Assembly (NCBI GenBank): GCA_021823085.1
Contig: JAKAPG010000110.1
Span: 1 to 5,797, forward strand
Reading direction: 5' to 3'
DNA from: Thermoplasmata archaeon
GTDB lineage: Archaea > Thermoplasmatota > Thermoplasmata > Lutacidiplasmatales > UBA184
Length of the DNA stretch: 5,797 bases
Position 1 is the first letter of the stretch. Each line of letters begins with the position of its first letter. Position numbers and translations under genes: made by a program. This document shows positions 1 to 5,115 of the stretch, in pieces. The notes under the pieces are model-generated. The model searched no databases and had not been told where the DNA came from. It was given only the letters and a program-made list of their open reading frames with translations.

Positions 1-168
1 GACCTGGTCCAGCTGAAGAACCTGTACGGCCATGCCTCTATGGACCAGACCGTCCACTACATCGGCCTCGACGAGGATCGCATGCGGGAAGGTCTCGATC
101 GGCTCGCGCGGTTGATCGACCCGTTCCTGAAGAGTGGGCGCGGAATGCGGGGAAGCGCTCCCCGGTAG
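1..168 (+). CDS. Tyrosine recombinase/integrase, C-terminal fragment (5' end outside window)
   Basis: Frame 1 is open from the first base to a TAG at 166-168 and gives 55 residues, the end of a longer protein. The segment LYGHASMDQTVHYIGLD (visible residues 8-24) fits the last conserved block of tyrosine recombinases. His11 in 'YGH' matches the third catalytic His/Trp, and Tyr20 lies nine residues later, the same spacing as between catalytic His and nucleophilic Tyr in XerD-type enzymes. After the Tyr comes a charged helix (about residues 24-44) and a short basic tail, as in the helix that packs against a neighbouring protomer. The Arg and HxxR motifs must lie upstream of the window. Such enzymes either resolve chromosome dimers (XerA-like) or integrate mobile elements, and this fragment cannot separate the two. 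It converges on the gene ending at 190 with only 21 bp between. No T-rich terminator is seen there. Confidence 0.85.
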   Translation, partial: DLVQLKNLYGHASMDQTVHYIGLDEDRMREGLDRLARLIDPFLKSGRGMRGSAPR

Positions 169-189
169 CCGACACACGGTACCTTGAGA

Positions 190-849
190 TTACGAGCGAC
201 CGGCGCCGGCCGCCGCCCCTCGCGCCGAACCGAGCCGTTGCTCAAGGCGGTACCATTCTCGACGAGCCCTTCGAAGGTGGTTGGCCGCACGAGCCATGTC
301 GGCGACAAGGCCGACCGCCCCCGGCCCAAAGTCGAGTAGCGAGGTGGGGGGGGCACCGGCCAAGGTAACCTCGTTCTGGTATTCGTGACAGAGAGCCTTC
401 AGCTCCCACCCGACTGCAGTCGTCGATTCGGAGAGGGTACCGAGATGACCGTGGAGGACCTGGCGCGTCCCGGAGGCGTCGGTGGTCTCGGACTCGGCGA
501 GCCGGTCCATCAGGGTTACGATCTCTTGCGCCCCCAGGATCGCTTCGTGAACGACCGTGTGGGCCTGCCGTAGGTGCGTCTCAGGGTCGCTGGGCGAGAG
601 CGAGGCCGGGGGTTCGGGCGGTACCAGGGCCAGAAAACTCTCCTCGCCGGTGAGCAGCACGGGCTGCGCCATCCGGAACGCCCGCGCGTACGCACTGGCC
701 AATTGAGCCGTCGAGGCGTCGAACTCGGAATCGGTCCCCGGAGCCGTCCAACTCTCCTCGAGCGCCTTCACCGCCGAACCTAGGCGTATCAGGTTCTCTC
801 CGAAGTTCTCAAGGCCTTCCGGCCAAGATCTCGCGGGTGGGGTGGGCAC
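190..849 (-). CDS. Hypothetical helical soluble protein, 219 aa, GTG start
   Basis: I do not recognise this protein. It starts with GTG (847-849), preceded on the minus strand by AGAGGAGG at 859-866 with nine bases between AGGAGG and the start, so the start is well supported. It ends in TAA (190-192). Predicted features are a Pro-rich N-terminus (2-10), mainly alpha-helical stretches (about 11-34, 45-62, 90-122, 128-162 and 175-208), a Pro/Ser-rich linker (77-92), one Cys (154), and a Gly/Ala-rich tail (207-219). There is no signal peptide and no membrane segment. The middle region contains several His and acidic residues but no metal-binding pattern I can name. It is divergent from the zinc-ribbon-like gene at 1072 and convergent with the recombinase. 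A run of eight C (G8 at 346-353 on the plus strand) lies inside the reading frame around residues 166-168. That this is a gene is likely; its function is unknown. Confidence 0.72.
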   Translation of the reverse strand: MPTPPARSWPEGLENFGENLIRLGSAVKALEESWTAPGTDSEFDASTAQLASAYARAFRMAQPVLLTGEESFLALVPPEPPASLSPSDPETHLRQAHTVVHEAILGAQEIVTLMDRLAESETTDASGTRQVLHGHLGTLSESTTAVGWELKALCHEYQNEVTLAGAPPTSLLDFGPGAVGLVADMARAANHLRRARREWYRLEQRLGSARGAAAGAGRS

Positions 850-858
850 TTCCCGGAT

Positions 859-866
859 CCTCCTCT
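859..866 (-). promoter_or_regulatory. Shine-Dalgarno site of gene 190-849
   Basis: On the minus strand AGAGGAGG ends nine bases before the GTG at 849. This strong match to the 16S anti-SD sequence decides the GTG start; no ATG competes nearby. Confidence 0.7.
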
Positions 867-888
867 GCTCACTGAGTAGGGGCCTGCC

Positions 889-899
889 AAGTTTTTGAA
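889..899 (-). promoter_or_regulatory. Putative archaeal TATA box for gene 190-849
   Basis: The minus strand reads TTCAAAAACTT, an A/T-rich island in very GC-rich surroundings. With the usual archaeal distance of about 26 bases, transcription would start near 868-870, giving a leader of roughly 20 bases that just includes the Shine-Dalgarno site at 859-866. The geometry is consistent, but the match to the TTTAWATA-type consensus is only partial. Confidence 0.4.
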
Positions 900-903
900 C
901 CTT

Positions 904-922
904 CCCCCCCGCTCCTGGGGGG
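904..922. repeat. C6/G6 inverted repeat in the divergent intergenic region
   Basis: Seven C (904-910), a six-base spacer (GCTCCT, 911-916) and six G (917-922) form a perfect all-GC stem of 6 bp. It abuts the putative TATA box of the minus-strand gene, where TFB or a regulator would bind. It could be an operator or a DNA hairpin, or simply low-complexity GC sequence. Confidence 0.45.
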
Positions 923-1033
923 CGGCTCGCCCTCCCGTTCCCGCTCCTCCACGAACCACCCCCCCACGGCTACCCGGATCGGCCCTGCCGCCATGGAACC
1001 CACGACACGGGAGAGGTTCGTCTCGAGCCGCAC

Positions 1034-1042
1034 GTTTAAAGG
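1034..1042 (+). promoter_or_regulatory. Putative archaeal TATA box for gene 1072-1887
   Basis: The plus strand reads GTTTAAAGG, the only A/T-rich hexamer in this part of the intergenic region. Its centre lies about 34 bases before the ATG at 1072, so a start site about 26 bases downstream would fall near 1063-1066 and leave a leader of under ten bases. No Shine-Dalgarno site is seen between the box and the ATG, which fits a leaderless or near-leaderless archaeal transcript. Confidence 0.45.
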
Positions 1043-1071
1043 TAGGTACGAGCCGCTCGAGTACCAGAACC

Positions 1072-1887
1072 ATGCGGGGTTTCTGGCAATCGCCGCCGCG
1101 GCTGGCGCAGGTCTCGCCGGCCCCGTCCTCCCCCGCTACTCAGGTCCCTGCCTCCGCCCCGGATTCCAGCCTGGTCATCGACCGGGCCATTCGAAGTTGT
1201 GGCCGGTGTGGCCGCGAACTGAGCGTGGCGGAGCGGATGTTCTACTTCATCGAAGCGACGGAAATCGAACCCCTGTGCCGCTCGTGTATTGGCCAGGAGG
1301 CGACCCCACTCCAGGTCCCCCGAGGCGCCCCTGCGCTGCTCCTGCCTTCCCCCGTGACCCGCCCTCTCGCCGAGCCGAACCCCGCTCCGCCGCCGGACGT
1401 ATTCGAGGGGGTCCTCCTGGACGCGATCCGCTTCTTCCTTAGCGAGGAGCTCCGGCGGTCGGGGCTCAGCCTCGCGCGAATGCCCCCCGACGAAGCCCGC
1501 GTACGGGCCGCACGGGACCTTCACAATGAGACCGAATGGCTGCTGCAGATCGATCGAATCCGGGAAGCGGTCGAAAGCCTTCGCGACCTGCGGACGATCG
1601 TCCACAGCTTGGAGTCCTCGGGGGCGGGAGGCGACGGGACCGCCCTGGGGGCCTCGGAAGATCCCACGATCGAGGAGCTCTACGACCGCGTCCTGCGGCG
1701 TGCCAGCGTGCTCTCGGCGCGACTGAGGGCCGACGTAGACGCCAACTTGGACTCTCTCGGCTTGCTCGACCGAACCGAGCCCGCTACCGGCCCGCTGGCG
1801 GGGGGCGAGATTCCCCCCGACTCTGAGACAACCGAGCAGCTCCCCGAGGTTCCTGCGCGGGTGACGGGGCAAGTTTCCCGGACCTAG
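1072..1887 (+). CDS. Hypothetical zinc-ribbon-like protein with helical C-terminal region, 271 aa
   Basis: No family is recognised. The frame is open back to a TTG at 895, but the 59 codons before 1072 encode a Pro/Arg/Gly-rich stretch and contain the putative TATA box at 1034-1042, so the ATG at 1072 is preferred. From that start, residues 7-37 are a Pro/Ser/Ala linker. Residues 43-72 hold two CxxC pairs (CGRC at 43-46, CRSC at 69-72) separated by 22 residues, which fits a structural zinc ribbon or treble-clef-like knuckle. Residues 78-108 form a second Pro-rich linker. Residues 109-181 and 198-229 are charged and helix-rich (for example IDRIREAVESLRDLRTIV). The tail from about 235 is acidic, Pro-rich and probably disordered. 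There is no membrane segment. A zinc-bearing adaptor, regulator or nucleic-acid-binding protein is possible, but nothing fixes its role. It is divergent from the unknown gene 190-849 and converges on the FMN enzyme with a 46-bp gap. Confidence 0.7.
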   Translation: MRGFWQSPPRLAQVSPAPSSPATQVPASAPDSSLVIDRAIRSCGRCGRELSVAERMFYFIEATEIEPLCRSCIGQEATPLQVPRGAPALLLPSPVTRPLAEPNPAPPPDVFEGVLLDAIRFFLSEELRRSGLSLARMPPDEARVRAARDLHNETEWLLQIDRIREAVESLRDLRTIVHSLESSGAGGDGTALGASEDPTIEELYDRVLRRASVLSARLRADVDANLDSLGLLDRTEPATGPLAGGEIPPDSETTEQLPEVPARVTGQVSRT

Positions 1888-1933
1888 CGCGGGAAATCCG
1901 CCTCAGTCGCTCCGACGGGGAAGGGCCCTCGGG

Positions 1934-3025
1934 TCACGGCCGGCTTTCCCGCAGTAGGTTCCGATCGACCTCGTCGAGGTTCCTGCGCCCCGAGATCGCC
2001 AGTGCGGTCGCGAGCTCTTCCGAGAGTAGCCGGAGGTAGCGACGAACCCCGGCGGCGCCGTCCGCAGCCAGCGCCCACAGGAACGGGCGACCGATACCGA
2101 CCGCGTGGGCTCCGAGAGCCAGGGCGATCAGAACGTCGCTGGCCCGGCGAACCCCTCCGTCCAGATAGACCTCGAGCGTCTCGGGCACGGCCTTTCGGAT
2201 CTCGGGAAGCACGGAGAGCGGCGAGACCGACCGGTCCAGCTGCCGGCCCCCGTGGTTCGACAGGAGGAGGCCCGCGGCCCCCTCTCGGGCGGCCCGCTGC
2301 GCGTCCTCGACCGAGAGGATCCCCTTCACGATCACCGGTAGCCGAGTGATGGAGCGGATCGCGCCGAGGATCTCCCATGAGACCCCCGCCTCCGAGCGGA
2401 GGCGAAACACCGGGCCTTGCGCTAGGGGAACGCGCGGGGGCGGAACCACATCTCGGCCGTTCCCGAGAGGGACCGACGCGTCGATCGCGAATCCTCCGCG
2501 CGCCTGTCGGTCGCGGACTCCCAGCACCGGGACATCCGCGGTCAGGACGATCGCGTCGAACCCGGCCCGCTCGGCCCGTTCGATGAGCGACCGAGAGACC
2601 TCGAAGTCCGGCTGAAGATAGAGCTGGAACCATCGCGGTGCGCCGCCGGAGGCCTTCGCGATGTCCTCAAGCGAACAGGAGGAAAGCGTGCTGTAGGTCG
2701 CGAGGACATTCTCGGGACCTACGGCCCGGGCGAGGGCGAGTTCGCCGTCCGGGTGGACCTGGCCCTGGTACGCCATCGGCGCTACGAAGAACGGGACGGC
2801 GACCTGTCGACCCAGGAGCTCGGTTCGCAGGTCGATCTCTCGGACGTCTACGAGTACCCGCGGGGAAAGGCTCCACTGGTCGAACGCCGCGGCATTCTCG
2901 CGCAGGGTGTGCTCCTCTCCGGCCCCGCCCTGGATGTAGGCCCAGATCGCGTCGGTTACGTGCCGAGCCCCCTCGCCTTCGAGCTCGGCGAGGGTCCATG
3001 TCGGCTCCGAGGCGAACTCGGTCAT
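1934..3025 (-). CDS. FMN-dependent alpha-hydroxy-acid oxidase/dehydrogenase
   Basis: This is a TIM-barrel flavoprotein of the glycolate oxidase/lactate oxidase/LldD family, which oxidises L-2-hydroxy acids to 2-keto acids with FMN. From the ATG at 3025 it is 363 aa, normal for the family. The active-site set is complete: Tyr30 in WAYIQGGAGEE, Tyr136 in WFQLY, the TADVP...GVRDRQAR block with Arg171, Lys234 in VIVKG, the catalytic base His258 and substrate Arg261 in SNHGGRQLD, and the phosphate-binding DGGVRR...IGRPFLW segment (from Asp289). It should therefore be an active cytosolic enzyme; whether the electron acceptor is O2 or a carrier cannot be read from sequence. The frame stays open upstream to a GTG at 3160 that overlaps the reductase stop as GTGA. 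That start would add a 45-residue Pro/Ala/Arg-rich extension unlike the family. I prefer 3025, where family similarity begins shortly after the Met, although neither start has a good Shine-Dalgarno site. It lies last in the minus-strand cluster. Confidence 0.92.
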   Translation of the reverse strand: MTEFASEPTWTLAELEGEGARHVTDAIWAYIQGGAGEEHTLRENAAAFDQWSLSPRVLVDVREIDLRTELLGRQVAVPFFVAPMAYQGQVHPDGELALARAVGPENVLATYSTLSSCSLEDIAKASGGAPRWFQLYLQPDFEVSRSLIERAERAGFDAIVLTADVPVLGVRDRQARGGFAIDASVPLGNGRDVVPPPRVPLAQGPVFRLRSEAGVSWEILGAIRSITRLPVIVKGILSVEDAQRAAREGAAGLLLSNHGGRQLDRSVSPLSVLPEIRKAVPETLEVYLDGGVRRASDVLIALALGAHAVGIGRPFLWALAADGAAGVRRYLRLLSEELATALAISGRRNLDEVDRNLLRESRP

Positions 3026-3156
3026 ACGAGGGCCCAAGGCGTTCCGGGTCAAGTCCCTGCGGGCGGAGTCAGCCCGTCGCTCGCCGATTAGCGGAGGTGC
3101 CTGGGGAGGCGATGCTGCCGCCTCCGGGAGGGGCGGGATCGGTACGGGCCGGCGGC
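3026..3156 (-). other. Gap or in-frame N-terminal extension between reductase and FMN enzyme
   Basis: These 131 bases contain no stop in the frame of the FMN enzyme. They are either an untranslated spacer, if translation starts at ATG 3025, or the code for most of a 45-residue Pro/Ala/Arg-rich leader if it starts at GTG 3160. I see no convincing TATA box or Shine-Dalgarno site here, no hairpin with a T-run, and no other gene. Confidence 0.5.
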
Positions 3157-4092
3157 TCACCCCTGACGCCAGAACTCGAGCGAGTCGGCCACGGTCCGCT
3201 CGAGGGGGAAGTGGGCCTCAAAGCCCAGCGCCCGCAGCCGAGAGATATCGGCCGTGTTGTCGGGTTCATCCGTCGGGCGGAACAGCTCCGGATCCGGATG
3301 GATCTCGATCGGCACCCGGGAGATGCGGACCAGCTCGTTCGCGATCCAGCGGATCGAGAAGCTGCGCCCGGCTCCGATGTTCACCGCGTGGATTGGGTCA
3401 CCCCGCTCAAACACGAGCCACAGGGCCCGGACCACGTCGCGGATATCGGAGATGTCCCGGGAGGTATCCAGATTGCCCACACGGAGGACCCCCGGCCGGC
3501 CTTCGCGCTCCATGGAAGCGATCTGTCGGGCGAAGTCGTTCAGGGCGTCCCCGGTCTTTCCCGGGCCGGTCGTGCCAAAGAGCCGCGCGCGGAGAACGCG
3601 CAGTCCGAAATTGAGGGAGTACTGGAGCGAAAGCATGTCCTGCGTGGCTTTCGACACGCCGTACGGGTTGGTCGGGTTGAGGGGGAAATCCTCCTGGATC
3701 GGTAACGAGGGCGGCACGCCGTAGGCGGATCCTGAGGCGGAAAGCAGGACGCCCTCGCGCGGGGGCGTCTCCCGCAGCGCCTCGTAGAGCGCAATGGTCC
3801 CCAGCACGTTGGTCTGGAAGGTGTCGATCGGGTCCTTCCAGGCCTTCTTGGCGTACGCCTGGGCGGCCAGGTGGAAGACCGCGTCCGGGTGGTACTCGGA
3901 GACTAACCGACGAACGGCGTCCCGGTCCTGCATGTCGAGCCGGGTCCATTTCACCCCGTCCTTGGGGGGACCGCGCAGCTCGAGCTCTTGCGTCGAGAGG
4001 CAGGTGCCCAGGACCTCGTGGCCCTGCTCCCGGGCATACGCCGAAAGGTGACGACCGATGAATCCCGAGGCTCCCGTGATCAGAATCCGCAT
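3157..4092 (-). CDS. Extended-SDR sugar-nucleotide reductase, GDP-4-dehydro-6-deoxy-D-mannose reductase-like
   Basis: This is a 311-aa NAD(P)-dependent epimerase/dehydratase family protein. The dinucleotide-binding loop GASGFIG is at 7-13, the catalytic triad is Ser120 (SASGSAYG), Tyr144 and Lys148 (YGVSK), and HLAAQAY is at 74-80. The C-terminal half matches the reductase (RMD) branch: RLFGTTGPGK at 170-179, DFARQIA at 186-192, VGNLDTSRDISDIRDVVRA at 205-223, and a RPTDEPDNTADISRL segment at 272-286. RMD reduces GDP-4-dehydro-6-deoxy-D-mannose to GDP-D-rhamnose. That substrate is inferred from family resemblance only, and a related 4-ketosugar reductase or an epimerase is possible. The partner GDP-mannose 4,6-dehydratase is not in the window. 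The start is set by TAGGAGG (4098-4104), with five bases between AGGAGG and the ATG. The TGA at 3157-3159 overlaps a possible GTG start of the FMN enzyme. The dense catalytic motifs show no sign of decay. Confidence 0.9.
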   Translation of the reverse strand: MRILITGASGFIGRHLSAYAREQGHEVLGTCLSTQELELRGPPKDGVKWTRLDMQDRDAVRRLVSEYHPDAVFHLAAQAYAKKAWKDPIDTFQTNVLGTIALYEALRETPPREGVLLSASGSAYGVPPSLPIQEDFPLNPTNPYGVSKATQDMLSLQYSLNFGLRVLRARLFGTTGPGKTGDALNDFARQIASMEREGRPGVLRVGNLDTSRDISDIRDVVRALWLVFERGDPIHAVNIGAGRSFSIRWIANELVRISRVPIEIHPDPELFRPTDEPDNTADISRLRALGFEAHFPLERTVADSLEFWRQG

Positions 4093-4097
4093 CTTTG

Positions 4098-4104
4098 CCT
4101 CCTA
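4098..4104 (-). promoter_or_regulatory. Shine-Dalgarno site of the sugar-nucleotide reductase
   Basis: The minus strand reads TAGGAGG, then CAAAG, then the ATG at 4092. The five-base spacing is near optimal and fixes the start of the reductase. Confidence 0.75.
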
Positions 4105-4160
4105 CCCGCCCGCGGACCCATCACGACCCCGCGCGCGAGCGTCTCCGCGTCATGGTTTCG

Positions 4161-4171
4161 TCCTAATAGGA
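4161..4171 (-). promoter_or_regulatory. Possible TATA-like palindrome upstream of the reductase
   Basis: TCCTAATAGGA has 5-bp arms around a central base and is one of few A/T-containing stretches in this 133-bp gap. Read on the minus strand (TCCTATTAGGA), it could act as a weak TATA element with transcription starting near 4140 and a leader of about 48 bases holding the Shine-Dalgarno site. It could equally be an operator. The match to archaeal TATA boxes is poor. Confidence 0.25.
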
Positions 4172-4178
4172 GTACGCC

Positions 4179-4205
4179 CGAACGTTCGACCGCCCGGTGT
4201 GGCGG
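4179..4205. repeat. Two adjacent palindromes downstream of the glycosyltransferase stop
   Basis: CGAACGTTCG (4179-4188) is a perfect 10-bp palindrome. It is followed by CCGCC-CGGTGT-GGCGG (4190-4205), a 5-bp stem with a six-base loop. On the minus strand these lie 21-47 bases after the glycosyltransferase stop and before the reductase promoter region. They may be an operator or fold in RNA as a transcript boundary, but there is no T-run, so a classical terminator is not supported. Confidence 0.35.
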
Positions 4206-4225
4206 CGCTACTTGGAGCGGCCACT

Positions 4226-5044
4226 TCACGGTCCCGCAGGGGCCTTCACTCTCTCCCCAAGGGTCGATCGTTGGCGCGTCACCGAGCGGAGCCTTCGGGC
4301 CAGCAGGAGTTCGACCAGAAAGAGCCGAATGAAGTCGGTCCCCTGGGTCAGTTTGCTTTTTCCTTCGGGTCGGGGCTCGAACCGGAACCCGACCTCGGTC
4401 CGTCGAGCGTGCTCCGTCATCGCCAGCACGAACAAGAGCAGCTTGTACCCGCGGTAGAGCGGGTTCAGAGAGATCCAGGCCGTCGCTCGGAAGGCAAAGT
4501 ACCCTGAGATCGGATCGGCAATTCCGCGCGCGGGAGGCAGGACGAGCTTCGCCGCGACCTCAGCGCCGCGAGAGAGGAGGATCCGGGAGAAGGTCCTCGG
4601 TCCGGGGTCACCGCCGGACGCATACCGGCTGGCGACGGCCAGGCAGGCGCCCGAGTCGAGCTCCCGGAGGAGGGCCGGGATCACAGAAGGCGGATGCTGA
4701 AGGTCGGCGTCCATGATCACGATGTACGCTCCCCTAGCTTCAGCGATCCCTTGGCACTGGGCTCGCAGCGTAGTCTGCTTGCCGTCATGGAAGAGGGGCC
4801 GGAGGCGGGGGTCCCGAGCGGCCTCCGCTTGGACGTACTCCCGCGTCCCATCCGTGCTTCCGTCGTCCACGATCAGGACCTCGAACGGAGCGGTGACGCA
4901 GTTTCGGATGCCGTCCACGACGATCGGCAGGTTGGCGCGCTCGTTGAGCGTCGCCAAGATGATCGAAACACGGGGCAGAGAGCCGGAGTCCTGCAGGCCC
5001 GCGATCATCGGCGTGGCCGGTTCCCGATTCGCGGGGGCTGCCAT
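4226..5044 (-). CDS. Family 2 glycosyltransferase, Dpm1/polyprenol-phosphate sugar transferase-like
   Basis: This is a 272-aa GT-A-fold enzyme. VSIILATLNERANLP (26-40) opens the domain, VDDGSTDGT (59-67) with Asp60/Asp61 binds the nucleotide, DADLQHPP (112-119) supplies the metal-binding DxD, ASRYASGGD is at 138-146, DPISGYFAFR is at 177-186, and RPEGKSKL (225-232) matches the GxSK loop of dolichol-phosphate mannose synthases. Family members move a sugar from a nucleotide donor (typically GDP-mannose or UDP-glucose) to a polyprenyl phosphate at the cytoplasmic membrane face. There is no transmembrane helix or GtrA-like domain; an amphipathic stretch at 238-254 may hold it to the membrane. The start is uncertain: ATG 5044 is preferred, and ATG 5008 would lose 12 non-conserved residues. 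The open frame beyond 5044 overlaps the DUF998 gene and is a shadow. No clear Shine-Dalgarno site is seen; a weak A/T patch (GGTTATGAGAG, minus strand, 5070-5080) could be a TATA element. The donor and acceptor cannot be told from sequence. Confidence 0.92.
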   Translation of the reverse strand: MAAPANREPATPMIAGLQDSGSLPRVSIILATLNERANLPIVVDGIRNCVTAPFEVLIVDDGSTDGTREYVQAEAARDPRLRPLFHDGKQTTLRAQCQGIAEARGAYIVIMDADLQHPPSVIPALLRELDSGACLAVASRYASGGDPGPRTFSRILLSRGAEVAAKLVLPPARGIADPISGYFAFRATAWISLNPLYRGYKLLLFVLAMTEHARRTEVGFRFEPRPEGKSKLTQGTDFIRLFLVELLLARRLRSVTRQRSTLGERVKAPAGP

Positions 5045-5115
5045 CGGACCGGCGGGGCCACCCGGGTATCTCTCATAACCGTATCCGACCGGTGAAACGG
5101 AAGCGGCCCCACGGC

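Noticed and set aside
1..189. Attachment site or tRNA fragment beside the recombinase
   Set aside because: No tRNA-like arms, CCA-type end or direct-repeat partner is visible anywhere in the window.
433..480. HEPN-like Rx5H pattern in the unknown 219-aa protein (Arg129, His135)
   Set aside because: The pattern is short and common by chance. The residue after Arg is Gln, which is not the usual Asn/His/Asp, and no helix-bundle context can be confirmed by eye.
895..1071. N-terminal extension of the zinc-ribbon-like gene from a TTG at 895
   Set aside because: The 59 residues are low-complexity Pro/Arg/Gly sequence, the TTG lies within the opposite gene's putative TATA box, and the plus-strand TATA-like box at 1034-1042 would lie inside the gene.
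1036..1872. Long open frame on the minus strand opposite gene 1072-1887
   Set aside because: Its translation is Arg/Gly-rich without motifs, while the plus strand has two CxxC pairs and amphipathic helices. It is a typical GC-rich shadow.
1888..1933. Possible bidirectional terminator between convergent genes
   Set aside because: Only a 4-bp GCGG/CCGC stem and a GGGCCC palindrome are present, with no T-run on either strand.
2638..3705. 355-codon plus-strand open frame opposite the FMN enzyme and reductase
   Set aside because: It is extremely Arg/Pro/Gly-rich and antisense to two genes with complete catalytic motifs.
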